Positions 1-11,000 of a stretch of DNA of 64,000 nucleotides are shown here, in pieces. The translations under genes and the position numbers were made by a program. Within the stretch, counting starts at the first letter, position 1. Every line of letters starts with the position of its first letter. The stretch comes from Cymbomonas tetramitiformis (Eukaryota; Chlorophyta; Pyramimonadophyceae; Pyramimonadales; Pyramimonadaceae). The stretch is from positions 1 through 64,000 of the forward strand of contig LGRX02033442.1 in the NCBI GenBank assembly GCA_001247695.2, read 5' to 3'. Below the pieces are notes generated by a model that was given only the letters and a program-made list of their open reading frames with translations, was not told the DNA's origin and made no database searches.

Positions 1-3000
1 GGTCTTGGACTGCGCGTGATAGCATACGAGAGCCGCCAGTTCTCAGCCGCCGAGCAGAATTACCACACCGGCGAGCGCGAGCTAGGTGCTCTACACCATT
101 GCACCACCGTTACCTGGCGGCATTACCTCATCTTCACCAACTTCCGCATCCAGGGTGATCACCGCCCCCTTGAATGGCTGATGGAACCTGGCAGGGAGCT
201 TAGCCGCAGCCAGGCACGCTGGTACATGGATCTGGTGGAGGTGGGAGTCCCGAGAATGGAGTACATCAAAGGAGCGCTGCTGCTGGTACCGGACGCCCTG
301 TCCAGAAGACCCGACTTCAAAGACAAGGACGTGCGTGAGGGGCTGAAGGAGGCAGGGGTGATCGACCCCACCTCAGATCTGCCGAAAGACCCCCTGGCAA
401 CGCTGGAGTCTGAATACTTCTCCAGCTCACCACCCGCAGCTCATCCCCACTGGGCCCAGACTGTTGACTGTTGGCTCTCAGCAGTGGAGACCCTCTCTGT
501 GGCGGAACAGGCCATGGACAAGGGGGAGACCATCGCTCTCGTTAACCCGAAGCTCTATAGGGGAATGAAGGAGGATCACCTCGACTTCGACATGCCTGAC
601 TGGCCTGCAGCTGATAGCGCGAAGCCGGTAGAAGCTCCACACAAACCCTCTGATAGAGCCCCACCCCAGATAAGGATAACGAGGAGTATGTCACGCGCTG
701 GGAAGACCTCTACGACCCCAGCGCCTCCGCAGTTGGCGTCACCGAAGACGCGGACGCCTACATCACGAGCTGACGCATCGGAGGCGCCCACTGAGAAGGT
801 GCCAACGAGCTCACCAACCCCGCAGCAGGCGCCCCAACAGTCAACTCCATCCCCGGTCCTTCACCCACAGAAACGGCAGGCTCCCCCAGAGGACTCACAG
901 AATTGGCGTGTCCGAGCAGAGTACTCCTCGAAGTACGCCGAGAAATTTGGACCCTTCGATGTGGACGCCTGTTGTGACTTTGGCGGCCGCAACAGACAGG
1001 CGGATAGATTCTGGACAGACTGCCTTTCAGAGAAATGGAGGGGCCTTCGGGTTTGGTGTAACCCTCCATACAACTCCAAGTGCATTACTGTGGAGGCGAT
1101 CTTGAACAAGTATATCGCAGAATGGAAGGCAGACCCAGAGAACACCTCAGCAGTATTCGTTCTACCAGATCACCAGTCCAAGCTCCCCGCGTGGCGCAAA
1201 CTTTTCAGAAAGGCCAATATGCAGATTGTGGAGGTCATCCCTACTCACGATGACAAGGGCGAGCCCAACCAGTTCTTCGAGAACCCAGATGGGAGAGCCT
1301 TCAACCTTCGCTGGCCTGTTCTGATAGTACACGCCCCTCCCGCCAAACCACAACCAGCACGCGTGAGGCATCCGCGAACAGCCCCCGCTGTGATAAGGAC
1401 AGGCGAGGCGGCAGACTTCAGAGACGCAGCCTCCCAGCAGTCGGATTCAAAGTTCCTGCGCGCGTTGAAAGCGGAGTACACCCGAGAGGGGACACTTCGT
1501 TCACTAAGAGAGAAAGTGAAGGCGGCACCACACCAATGCCTACAGGACTTCAGGCTAGTGGGTGAAGTGGTTTGGAGAACCGCAGCAGGGAGATATCAGT
1601 TGGTGCTGGGGGAGGACTCTCCACTTCGAGAAGTAGTGATTCGCCATGCTCATGAGTCATTGTCCTCAGGCCACACTGGGCGAGACAAGACTCTGGAGAG
1701 GGTGCTGCGACGCTTCTATTGGCGTGGTGCCGCGGAAGATGTGGGCACCTGGGTTGCATCCTGCGCAGTGTGCCAATCAGTGAGGCCGCGGGGAACTTAC
1801 CCGGATGGGTTGCTAAACCCTCACAGCATCCCGAACAGGCCATGGCAGGATGTCGCGGTGGACTTCGTCACCGGCCTGCCGGTATCAGAGAGAGGCAATG
1901 ATGCTTTCGTGGCCTTCACCTGCAAGCTGACGAAGATGGTCCACGTTGTGCCGATGAACTTCGGCGACAGCTCCGCAGCTGTGGTGGCCAGAATCTACTT
2001 TGACTCGGTGTGGCGTTTACATGGCGCGCCTATGAAGATTGTCTCTGATCGTGACCCACGGTTTCAAGATGCTTTCTGGCAGGAGCTCATGAGACTGATG
2101 GGTGTGAAAGTGGCTCGTACCACGCCGTACAACCCTCGGTCTGACGGCCAGGCGGAACACAGCAACAGGGTTATTGAAGACATGCTCAGGTCCTTTGTAG
2201 ACGCCAATGTGGAGGACTGGGATTTGTTCACCACTAACGTGGAGTTCGCGATCAATGACTCCAGGAGTGAATCTACTGGCTTCACGCCATTTGAACTGGT
2301 GTTCGGGTTCTCGCCGCTGTCGCAGTTGGACCTTTTCCTGGAGGCCGCACAGTCCACCGCTGGACGACGAACTGGGGGAGTAGGCACCGCACACGAAGTG
2401 GCTGTGAAATTTTCGTCGCAGCTGCGGGACGCCAGACAGCGGTTAGAGCTGGCTCAACAGCGACAGCGCGAACAGTTTGATCGCAGACACGGGCAGCGGG
2501 AGTATGCTGTTGGAGATCTGGTCTGGATAGAGGCGAAACATCTTACGGAGAAGGTGATGGATCGCTCCATTTGTAGGAAACTGACCAAGCGCTGGCATGG
2601 ACCAGTTCCGGTGACCGAACGCTTCTTCAGCGATGTACAGATGACCATGCCAGAGGCCGACAGAGGAGCTCCAGTAGCCTACCGCCTACGCCTCCCTCCT
2701 CACTGGCGGATTCACGACGTGTTCGCTCAACATCGCCTCAAACCGTACACCAGCGGTCAAGATGCTTTTGCCGCACGCGATCACCTAGCAGTACCTGAAG
2801 AGGTGGTAGTGGACGGTCAGAAGGAAGCACACGTTGAGCGCATTCTTGCACGCCGAGTGCGGTCTGTTCGAGGAAAGGAGGTGGAAGAGTGGAAGGTTCG
2901 CTGGACTGGCTACTCCAAAGCTCACGACCAATGGAGGACGCGTGACAAACTTGAACGCGGAAGTCCACTTCAACAACTTCGTGAATTCGAGCAAGCGAGA

Positions 3001-3900
3001 CTGCACATGGAAGCGCAAGTCCGCGACGAAGCCACTCGGCGACGCGAGCAGCGTGGCCGTCACTCCGCTCAAGCCGGAATGACACTGGCCCACCTCATCA
3101 CTAATCCCTGCGATGAACTGGACCAGCTCGAACAGATGGAAGATGATATTCCCCTGCCGTGGGAACACCATGAGCGCGTGGAAGATGGGTCGTTGGCAGT
3201 GGTGACAGAGCTGCTGGCAATACAGGCAAAAACAACCCGCACGCCCAGGATTCTCGTACTTTTCAGCGGTACTGGCTCAGTAGAGAGGGAATTCCTAAAT
3301 TGCTTCCCCTCCGCTTCAGTAGTGACCCTCGACTCCGGGCACATCTGGCAACCCACTCATGTGTGTGACATCCTGCAATGGGACTACAGACAATACCCGC
3401 CTGGATTCTTCGATGTTGTTTGGGCAAGTCCCCCCTGCAGGCAGTACAGTCAAGCGCGCACCACTGGTGGACCCCCTGACCTTCCCCAGGCTGACAAAAT
3501 CGTACGACGAGCATTGCAGATCATTGACTACCTGGAGCCAAAACATTGGTTCATGGAAAACCCCAGAGGTCGCTTCCCTAACGCGCTACGGCTTCGCCCT
3601 ATGATGCGCCAGCTTCCCCCACCGCTGGTGTGTACCTACTGCATGTACGGTACTCAGTACATGAAACCCACCTGCATATGGACGAACTCAGCACCACCCT
3701 CGCCCCTGCTACGCTGTACTACTTCAACACCGTGTGCGTGCAGATGGGCAACCGGTGCTCATCCAGAGACTGCTCAGCTTGGACCTCACCCGCAGCAGAC
3801 TGGAGCAGGTCGATCTGCGAGTGTATATCCCGTGCCAGCACTCCTGCTACGACAACTTTTCCGACATTTACGCCTCCGCGACATTGAAGACCCGCTTTAG
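1..3900 (+). CDS. pol: Ty3/gypsy pol polyprotein, 5'-partial (copy A)
   Basis: The frame is open from base 1 to TAG at 3898-3900 and would run on leftwards; the first GTG at 16 is not a real start. Domains by nucleotide: end of RNase H (1-330); a proline-rich linker; a Dam-like adenine methyltransferase (about 900-1350, with VDACCD near 958 and the CNPPY motif near 1056); integrase HHCC finger (about 1650-1790); integrase DD35E core (VDFVTG near 1860, SDRDPRF near 2045, AEHSN near 2150); chromodomain (about 2830-2960, VRWTGY); and a C5-cytosine methyltransferase-like domain (about 3245-3890, with LFSGTG, ASPPC and MENPRG). Unlike copy C, the cytosine methyltransferase frame is intact here. 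The product would be cleaved by the element's own protease and act in reverse transcription and integration; the role of the methyltransferases is inferred. Confidence 0.93.
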   Translation, partial: GLGLRVIAYESRQFSAAEQNYHTGERELGALHHCTTVTWRHYLIFTNFRIQGDHRPLEWLMEPGRELSRSQARWYMDLVEVGVPRMEYIKGALLLVPDALSRRPDFKDKDVREGLKEAGVIDPTSDLPKDPLATLESEYFSSSPPAAHPHWAQTVDCWLSAVETLSVAEQAMDKGETIALVNPKLYRGMKEDHLDFDMPDWPAADSAKPVEAPHKPSDRAPPQIRITRSMSRAGKTSTTPAPPQLASPKTRTPTSRADASEAPTEKVPTSSPTPQQAPQQSTPSPVLHPQKRQAPPEDSQNWRVRAEYSSKYAEKFGPFDVDACCDFGGRNRQADRFWTDCLSEKWRGLRVWCNPPYNSKCITVEAILNKYIAEWKADPENTSAVFVLPDHQSKLPAWRKLFRKANMQIVEVIPTHDDKGEPNQFFENPDGRAFNLRWPVLIVHAPPAKPQPARVRHPRTAPAVIRTGEAADFRDAASQQSDSKFLRALKAEYTREGTLRSLREKVKAAPHQCLQDFRLVGEVVWRTAAGRYQLVLGEDSPLREVVIRHAHESLSSGHTGRDKTLERVLRRFYWRGAAEDVGTWVASCAVCQSVRPRGTYPDGLLNPHSIPNRPWQDVAVDFVTGLPVSERGNDAFVAFTCKLTKMVHVVPMNFGDSSAAVVARIYFDSVWRLHGAPMKIVSDRDPRFQDAFWQELMRLMGVKVARTTPYNPRSDGQAEHSNRVIEDMLRSFVDANVEDWDLFTTNVEFAINDSRSESTGFTPFELVFGFSPLSQLDLFLEAAQSTAGRRTGGVGTAHEVAVKFSSQLRDARQRLELAQQRQREQFDRRHGQREYAVGDLVWIEAKHLTEKVMDRSICRKLTKRWHGPVPVTERFFSDVQMTMPEADRGAPVAYRLRLPPHWRIHDVFAQHRLKPYTSGQDAFAARDHLAVPEEVVVDGQKEAHVERILARRVRSVRGKEVEEWKVRWTGYSKAHDQWRTRDKLERGSPLQQLREFEQARLHMEAQVRDEATRRREQRGRHSAQAGMTLAHLITNPCDELDQLEQMEDDIPLPWEHHERVEDGSLAVVTELLAIQAKTTRTPRILVLFSGTGSVEREFLNCFPSASVVTLDSGHIWQPTHVCDILQWDYRQYPPGFFDVVWASPPCRQYSQARTTGGPPDLPQADKIVRRALQIIDYLEPKHWFMENPRGRFPNALRLRPMMRQLPPPLVCTYCMYGTQYMKPTCIWTNSAPPSPLLRCTTSTPCACRWATGAHPETAQLGPHPQQTGAGRSASVYPVPALLLRQLFRHLRLRDIEDPL

Positions 3901-4088
3901 ATTCCAAGTGGCACCCTTCTTCTTGAAAGTGGTGCCCTGGTAGCGGCAGGCAAACTATGCTCGAAGAGGGACCAGAGAACCTAAGAACTGGAAACAGCAA
4001 GGAACCAGAAAACCTAAGAACTGGAACTTAGATGGGTACCTTAGCGGAGTGATCCCAGGAGGTAGACCACTCCTAAGGGGGGGAGAGT
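3901..4088 (+). other. 3' non-coding stretch and polypurine tract of copy A
   Basis: This sits between the pol stop and the LTR. It ends in ctcctaagggggggagagt immediately before the LTR's TG. That is the expected place and composition of the polypurine tract that primes plus-strand DNA synthesis. The same tract precedes the 3' LTR of copy C. Confidence 0.75.
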
Positions 4089-4789
4089 TGTGCCCGGAGG
4101 CACAGCGTGAGCCGATATGCCTATGCGTCCGTATGTGTGTCATCGGGGGTAATCTGGGATTGGCACGATGACAGTGAAATTGGGCTTGAAATCACGATGA
4201 GAATGAATACCAGATGTCCGGGGTATGACAGTATGACACTATGACAGTATGACAGTATGACACTATAGTAGTATGACAGTACTGTGGGGGGTGTCATCGT
4301 GGAACTCAGTCAGACCCTCGAAGAATGGTCAGATTCGCATCGGGGTTGAAAAGACAATGAAATCGAATATCAGATATTAAGGTTATGACAGTATGACAGT
4401 ATGACGCTATGACAGTATGACGCTATGACAGTATGATAGTATGACAGTACAGTAGTATGACAGTACTGTGGGGCAGTCATCGTGTCAGCCTGTCAGCATA
4501 ACATCTGAATCGAGAATGACGAATCGGAATTAGAAATGAGATCGGATCGGGAACTGAACGTTGAGCCGAAGTGTGACATCGGATCTCGAGTGGTTGACCC
4601 TGCAACCTGAGTGACGAGTGAATAAGTAGAGCACTTGAGAAGTGTTTAGCCTTCAGAACTCGGAACCGAATTATCGTTTGTACCTCAATCTGGCCCTGAT
4701 CCAGTATATTATAAAAATCCGAATTGTGTACCTTTGCACGTTCAATCAAAAACATATCTCCGAGCATCTGTCGTCGTGCCCCTGGCACA
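4089..4789 (+). repeat. 3' LTR of copy A (701 bp)
   Basis: It begins TGTGCCCGGAGGCACA and ends CCTGGCACA, so it has TG...CA ends with short inverted repeats. It contains two blocks of an octamer-like repeat (tatgacag / tatgacac / tatgacgc). Copy number in those blocks accounts for the main length differences from the copy C LTRs (685 and 693 bp). A candidate TATA element (agtatattataaaaa) lies about 90 bp before the end. Confidence 0.95.
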
Positions 4790-4905
4790 CAACACCCCAC
4801 ACTCAACCACAGCAGAGATACACCGTCATTTTAGCACCCAGCACTACCCCCACGCCCCGCCAGCCCCTACATTGCCGCCCCTTGTTTATAATCGCGACAG
4901 CTGTC
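4788..4905 (+). repeat. ~118-bp dispersed repeat, copy 1
   Basis: The sequence from the last LTR bases to about 4905 (acaccccacactcaaccaca and onward) recurs at 6893-7005 with only a few differences. Copy A therefore seems to have inserted into, or right beside, one copy of an older repeat. I do not recognise the parent element. Confidence 0.7.
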
Positions 4906-5990
4906 ACAACAAACACGCTTAGAAGGGGTCCCTCGGGCACCCCTGAAAGGCCTGTCGGACCCCCCATACTTAGTCACGCTACCGCAGCCCATGTCAGACC
5001 CCACCGCACTTGCCCCCATCGCGCCCGTCTCAGCCGTCAGCAAACTCTCCAACCATGACCCCCTTTTTCAGTAAATGTCATTCCCCCCTCAGTCACGGTC
5101 CTACCCCAGTTTAAAGTCCGCTCGAGCGCCCGGAGCATATCACGTTCACCCTCCAGCTCAGATCTCCCTCCCAGTATAAATCATGCACGACGCCTCGCCA
5201 AGCGCTACATCGACGTCGCCGCGACCAGCCCGTGCCGATCCGCGAGCACCGCAGAGCGTCAAGCACGACATCACGCGAAGTGACATCACGACATGACCAC
5301 ACATGACGTCTCGGCGATGCATGACAGGGCAAACGCAAGCGCGCGTGGACACCAAACGCCGTTGTCACTGGGAACCAATGGTCACAGGGCACCCGAAACG
5401 ACAATGGCATTCACGGACTTCCACTATGCTCGCTTGAGTATTTAGCTAGCTCCTGCTTTCGAAAAGTTAGATCCGAACCTTTCAAAACCATTCTGCGGTA
5501 TAGTGATATTTGCCTCTTGTGGCCTAGTATTAAATGTGATATTTGCATACATAAATTATACTTCGAGTCCACATGAGAGCTTTGTCACTAGCACTTTGTA
5601 AGAGTCTGGTTCGGATCCTCAGAGTGCCGGCACGCCACTCTGATGTATGTGCGAAGTCGTGCCGGGGTGTTTGTTTTATCTGTGAATTGCCCCCTGTGTT
5701 GCTCGTTTGCCCTTCTGCTTTTCATGCTTCTATCTGAGCCTGAATCTACAGTCTGCGAACACAAGGTAGACCCGCGCCCGTTTTGCGAATCCACGAGCCG
5801 GCTCGGCAGAAGCGCGTTGCCTCCTGGCATGTTTTACGTGGCTCAGCAACAGACACGCATATCGCCGTTCCGCAGCGCTGGAGATCCGCAGCTGTCCGAA
5901 AACGTTCGCGAATTCAGAACACGCTCGTGAATTCTCACAGAGGGGCATTTTACCCGTTGAGCGCGTAGCGGCGAGATAGCCCGGAGCTGC
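4906..5990. other. Intergenic, no gene recognised
   Basis: Only short frames on both strands, none with a recognisable domain. A TATA-like sequence (cagtataaatc) sits near 5172, with no supported gene after it. Confidence 0.5.
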
Positions 5991-6039
5991 GTTTATCGTA
6001 AAATCACACCCGCGACGGCGAACCGTTTCAGGCACCCTC

Positions 6040-6745
6040 AGCAGTATTCACGTGTGTGCACGGTGCGCTCGGCCTTTTTGTGCCATATTTTGCACCATTT
6101 GCCATGCGAATTCGAACCTCGCAGGGCTTGCTTGCCGATTATGCTCGAACCGGCGTATGTGACCGGCGTTTGGGAATGCACAACCGTAGCCGCGCTAACT
6201 CGAGCCGTGACACCTGACTTTTGCTGTTTGACGAGGTTGTAGCCGAACCCATGTTTTTCCCGCAGTTCGTATGTTGTTTACCTTTGCGAATTCGACCTGC
6301 GCAGGCTGTGGCAACGTTGAATTCCCCGAACGGACCTGTGTGACAGGTTGTGGGAATTCACGGCTTACGGCGCGCCAGCTCGAGTCCAAACACCTGGCTG
6401 TAGTCTTTTGACAGCATTGCAGCCGAATGTTTTTCCTTCAGTTTTTATTGTGTTTGTATTTGTGAATTCGACCCATGTGGGCGTTGGCAGCGGTGAATTC
6501 CCCGACGGGCCTGTATGACAGGTTGTGGGAATTCATGGTTGGCGACGCGCCAGCTCGGGTCTGGACACCTGACCCATGTCTTTTTGCCATGCGTGTGCTC
6601 GAAGCACGCCTTTGCCCGCAGTTTCTTTCATGATTTTCGACGTGAACTCGTGCTTGGCTGCTCGAAGGGCACCAACTAGGCCTTGTGGCAGGTTGGGGGC
6701 ATTCACCGCAGGAGCTGCTCGTGCCGCGACCTGGGCGCACGACAC
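6040..6745 (+). repeat. ~177-bp divergent tandem repeat, about 4 units
   Basis: Four units share a start (gaattcga near 6109, 6288 and 6464, with a decayed version near 6642). They also share an inner segment that includes cctgtgtgacaggttgtggg and gaattcac, and an 'acacctg' block. Spacing is about 176-179 bp. The frames crossing the region are not conserved between units, so this is satellite-like rather than coding. Confidence 0.7.
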
Positions 6746-6892
6746 GCGAGCCGCAGTGAATGCCCAATTGCAAAGTGTTGTTTTGTTCTGCTGGAACGGT
6801 ATCACCTAACAGGGTGCCGAACCTCTTCGTAATAATATATTTAAAAAACTTGCCCTCCAATGCCACACCCACATCTCAAACCCAAAATTCCT

Positions 6893-7005
6893 CACAACAC
6901 CCCACACTCAACCACAGCAGAGATACACCGCTATTTTAGCACCCAGCAATACCCCCACGCCCCGCCAGCCCCTACATTGCCGCCCCTTGTTCATAATCGC
7001 GACAT
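6893..7005 (+). repeat. ~118-bp dispersed repeat, copy 2
   Basis: Near-identical to 4788-4905: same cacaacaccccacactcaac start, same cgccccgccagcccc centre, and the same end near gcgacat. The pair brackets about 2.1 kb, so they could be the ends of an unrecognised non-autonomous element or simply two copies of a dispersed repeat. Confidence 0.65.
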
Positions 7006-8029
7006 CCCAACCGACATGCAAGCTCGACAGTTGCGATACAGGAAGCGACTTGTGGGCAGATTTATTTCACAATTGCACCATGCGTGTTCGACATGCAGAC
7101 TATGTAGAAGGGAGACCGCTAGATCGCATCGCGACATGCGAGCACGACGTCTGCAAATATAAATGTATTAAAAGGAAGCACGCTGTGCCACTTGCGTATC
7201 TTTATAATTGTACAGTAGCATGTATGCGCGTCCACACAATGCATATAAACTCAGAAATGTCTGCACGAATTGCCACTGCGTTCATGCCGCTTTATAGCGA
7301 CGACGGCTGTAAATACATGTGCGCCATGCGCAGCGGATGCAATATCAGATGGAGCGCTGGCGCTGCGACACCGTTGGATAATGGATATATCTATACGAAG
7401 TATATAAACTTCGTATATATATATATATATATATATACCCGTATGGTAGATGATCAATATTGTAATACTCATGCAATATCTTTGGATGCGGCACATGCTA
7501 TATAATCGATATCCAATATATGCATACTTTGTGTAATCGAGTATGCATATATGCACATGTTCGATATCGATTATACATCATGCATGCACGGCATGGTAGA
7601 TTATTATGAAAAATTCTTCGCGAATGCTCGACTCCTGCGATTACATTGCAGGCCCCTGTGGATGCATGGCCAACATGCATACATCATGCAAACATGCAAG
7701 CTGATGCACGAATGGCACTATCGATGCGATGATGGAACATGATGACAGCATAATGCATGTGCATTACTCGTGATATTTCGTAAGGTCCATATATGCGTAT
7801 TTAATTTTTCGTTGTACATAACGATGCCTGTGACACGATATCGAAAGTCAGCGATCGTCACAGCTTGAATTTCTGATCGAAATGACGATTTGTTCTCATC
7901 TTCACCATTATTCAAGAGTTTCACAATTTATCAAGTTATAGTATAATATATAATATATATCCTTCCGCTTCGTTGTGTTGTCAGTCATCCATGTTAATTA
8001 ACATCGTTATCGATGTTAACATGTTTCGT
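7006..8029. other. AT-rich low-complexity region with (TA)n
   Basis: No gene is recognised. There is a (TA)n run at about 7412-7436, palindromic AT-rich words such as cgatatcgattat, and repeated gttaac/ttaattaac words near 7990-8045 that lead into the repeat cluster to the right. Confidence 0.5.
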
Positions 8030-9467
8030 TGTTATCCATGTTAACATCGCATGGTAATTAATCGTGCTGTCCAAAAATATCGACGCCTAGTGGAGATCGC
8101 ATATTTGTGATCGACAGCGCCTAGACCTCTGACCGTTATCGTCTTGGCATCAAGGCCTTTGACCTTTATAATCTTCACCCAAACCAAATTACCTTACCTT
8201 ACCTTACCTTACCTTAATCAGCAGCAGCAAAGCTCGAATCCCAACGGGCGATACAGTCGAATGTTCCATCTCACGATCGCCAGACGCCAACGATGACAGT
8301 GCCACTGCAGTCGCGTACATTTATCGCGACGCCACCCACGCGTTATGGCATGGCATGCTGGGAAGCAAAAAGCAAAGCACTGTCGCGCACATGATCCTGC
8401 GGTCAGATGATGTAATGGCGATATCCATGTTAACATCGCATGGCAATTAATCGTGCTGTCCAAAAAGATCGACGCCTAGTGGAGATCGCATATTTGTGAT
8501 CGACAGCGCCTAGTAAATTACCTACCTACCTTTGACCTTTATAATCTTCACCCAAACCAAATTTTCATCTCCGTTCGCTGTACGTGTTATGAATTTAGAT
8601 ATGGGTCATCTGAATGACCATCTCCGTTCGCCTTTTTCTTTATTTGATATGTATGAGGAAAGCGAACGGAGATGGTCATTCGGCAGCAGCAGCAGCAGCA
8701 GCAAAGCTCGAATCCCAACGGGCGATACAGTCGAATGTTCCATCTCACGATCGCCAGACGCTAACGATGACAGTGCCACAACAGTCGCGTGTATGTACCA
8801 CGACGCCACCCACGCGTTATGGCATGGCATGCTGGGAAGCAAAAAGCAGAGCACTGTCGCGCACATGATCCTGCGGTCATATGATGTAATGGCGATATCA
8901 ATGTTAAAATCGCATGGTAATTAATCGTGCTGTCCAAAAAGATCGACGCCTAGTGGAGATCGCATATTTGTGATCGACAGCGCCTAGACCTTTGACCTTT
9001 ATAATCTTCACCCAAACCAAATTACCTTACCTACCTCTGATCTTTATCGTCTTGGCATGAAGTGAATTACCTTACTTACTTACTTACCTTACCTTACCTT
9101 ACCTTACCTTACCTTACCTTACCTTACCTTAGTCAATCAGCAGCAGCAGCAGCAGCAGCAAAGCTCGAATCCCAACGGGCGATACAGTCGAATGTTCCAT
9201 CTCACGATCGCCAGACGCTAACGATGACAGTGCCACAACAGTCGCGTGTATGTACCACGACGCCACCCACGCGTTATGGCATGGCATGCTGGGAAGCAAA
9301 AAGCGAAGCACTGTCGCGCACATGATCCTGCGGTCATATGATGTAATGGCGATATCCATGTTAAAATCGCATGGTAATTAATCGTGCTGTCCAAAAAGAT
9401 CGACGCCTAGTGGAGATCGCATATTTGTGATCGATAGCGCCTAGTACTTACCTTACCTTACCTAAAT

Positions 9468-9509
<42 letters not shown>

Positions 9510-9936
9510 AGCTCGAATCCCAACGGGCGATACAATCGAATTTTCGATCTCACGATCGCCAAACGCTAACGATGACAGTGCCACAACAGTCGCGTGTATG
9601 TACCACGACGCCACCCACGCGTTATGGCATGGCATGCTGGGAAGCAAAAAGCAAAGCACTGTCGCGCACATGATCCTACGGTCAGATAGTGTAATGGCGA
9701 AAATGATTTAAACATCGCATGGCCGACGCGATGTTCGGAAATCAGATAGATTCGCTTTAACATTGCATAGCAGACGCGAGGATCGAGAAATGTCAAATCA
9801 TTAATGGAATGGCAGACTCGATGTTCATGTTCGGATCTCTCGAGTGCGCCACGTCGGCAAGATAAATAATCCCATCGACCGTCAGATGCGCCTAGTGGAG
9901 ATCTTAATTTAAGATCGACCGGGCCTAGTACTTAAT

Positions 9937-9969
<33 letters not shown>

Positions 9970-10190
9970 AGCGCGAATCCCAACGGGCGACACAGACGAA
10001 CTTCCGATCTCACGATCGCCAAACGCTAACGATGACAGTGCCACTGCAGTCGTGTATATTTACCGCAACGCCACCCACGCGTTATGGCATGGCATGCTGG
10101 AATGCGAAAAGCGAAGCACTCGCGCGCACATGATCCTACGGTCAGATGGCCTAGTGGAGATCTCTTTTTGAGATCGATCCGCCTAGTACT
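8030..10190 (+). repeat. Cluster of a CAG-headed dispersed repeat with a 3' hairpin
   Basis: Five cores begin with a CAG run (near 8220, 8684, 9137, 9466 and 9937). Three or four of them are preceded by a ccttac-type pentamer microsatellite. Each core continues with the same ~200 bp: cgaatcccaacgggcga, then catctcacgatcgcc, then cgttatggcatggcatg, then tgtcgcgcacatgatcct. Most then carry a ttaatcgtgctgtcc block and end with a short hairpin flanked by gcctagt (8085, 8477, 8950, 9405, 9890 and 10149). A sixth core lies at 40978-41263, so the family is dispersed. It has no coding capacity. The gctcgaatccc word resembles an RNA polymerase III box B and gcctagtgg resembles a box A, but their order is wrong for a tRNA-headed SINE, so the class is undetermined. 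Confidence 0.8.
8081..8124. other. Hairpin module with flanking gcctag repeats (type copy)
   Basis: The stem gatcgc/gtgatc (one G-U pair) is flanked by gcctagtgga on the left and gacagcgcctag on the right. Other copies have gatctc/gagatc (10156, 41228), gatcttaa/ttaagatc (9900) and gatctc/gagatc with a different loop (60042). Stem bases change on both sides together, so pairing is preserved. Confidence 0.6.
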
Positions 10191-10624
10191 AGATAAAGCT
10201 AGATGCGCCTCCATACCTCGGTATCAGTGAGATCTCTCAACTTTGAACTGGAGAGTTGCACAACTTAAACTGGTCCGTTCATTTTTAATCGTGGCAATTT
10301 TCCGAATCCGACAGTCCATGTACAATTCCACAGATCGAAATACGATGCATTCCTTTGTCGCTCCCCACCACCAGCACCAGTGTTGCTGGAATCTGATGGG
10401 TGGTACCGGTAAGATTCCGACGGCTGCCAGTGGCTAAGGGGGCATTTAACCGATATATGCTTCTTAAGTATGGAATTTGATCCGATGGCTGCCGGTAGCT
10501 AAGGGGTATCGCTACCGGTAGCTAGCGGTGCCACGTCGGATTTCTACAGCACTGCTCCCCAGTCCCCACGTCCCCAGGAGGCCAGGAATCTCTTCGGACC
10601 TTCCGATGTTGCCGATCTAAAAAC
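10191..10624. other. Intergenic, no gene recognised
   Basis: Contains a short repeated word (ccgatggctgcc / gctaccggtagct) near 10420-10530 and the left target-site copy of the hAT element (ctaaaaac, 10617-10624). No coding signal. Confidence 0.5.
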
Positions 10625-10641
10625 CAATCCTGTTCATGATT
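10625..10641 (+). repeat. Left terminal inverted repeat of the hAT element
   Basis: A 17-bp match in inverted orientation to 29077-29093, directly abutting the 8-bp target duplication. Confidence 0.9.
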
Positions 10642-11000
10642 CCAGCGGAACCCATGGGTTATGGGCTGGGTTGGATTTTTTTTTTAAAAACCCAGCCCAT
10701 GGATATCATCGTAATAAAAAACCCAGCCCATGGATATGCATTTTTTTAAAACCCACGAAACCCGCGGTACCCACGTGGATATCCATATTGGGGTTTAATC
10801 ATGGATCGACGCACTACACTCCATACGCTTAATCTAACGGCTTTACACATAACGTGGGAATTGTAGCCTTAAAGCGAACTGCCGCATTCCATTCCGTCAA
10901 ACAAGTCTCACAACCCAAACATAAAACATATAATACAAGGTAACCGGTTCGTTGACCTGACTGCACTGCGTGTTCGTTCTGTGACGCTCCGTCTCGACTC

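Larger units (their letters stand above)
1..4789 (+). mobile_element. Ty3/gypsy chromovirus copy A, 3' part
   Basis: This is the right-hand part of an LTR retrotransposon cut by the window edge. It is nearly identical to 55084-59872 of copy C: the same pol frame, the same purine-rich tract before the LTR, and the same LTR. It has pol from within RNase H to the C-terminal cytosine methyltransferase, then a 188-bp 3' non-coding stretch and a 3' LTR. The missing 5' LTR and gag would lie to the left. The base after the LTR begins the flank caaca, so the expected 5-bp target duplication cannot be checked. Confidence 0.95.

Noticed and set aside
6987..7505. 172-codon frame in AT-rich DNA
   Set aside because: Runs through (TA)n and starts in the 118-bp repeat; residue composition is that of low-complexity DNA.
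8532..8924. 130-codon frame and similar ones in the CAG-headed repeats
   Set aside because: The same DNA is read in different frames in different copies, and most copies have stops; repeat-derived.
9889..10190. tRNA-headed SINE
   Set aside because: A box A-like (tggcctagtgg) and a box B-like (gctcgaatccc) word occur, but box A lies downstream of box B by ~200 bp, the wrong order for a polymerase III promoter.
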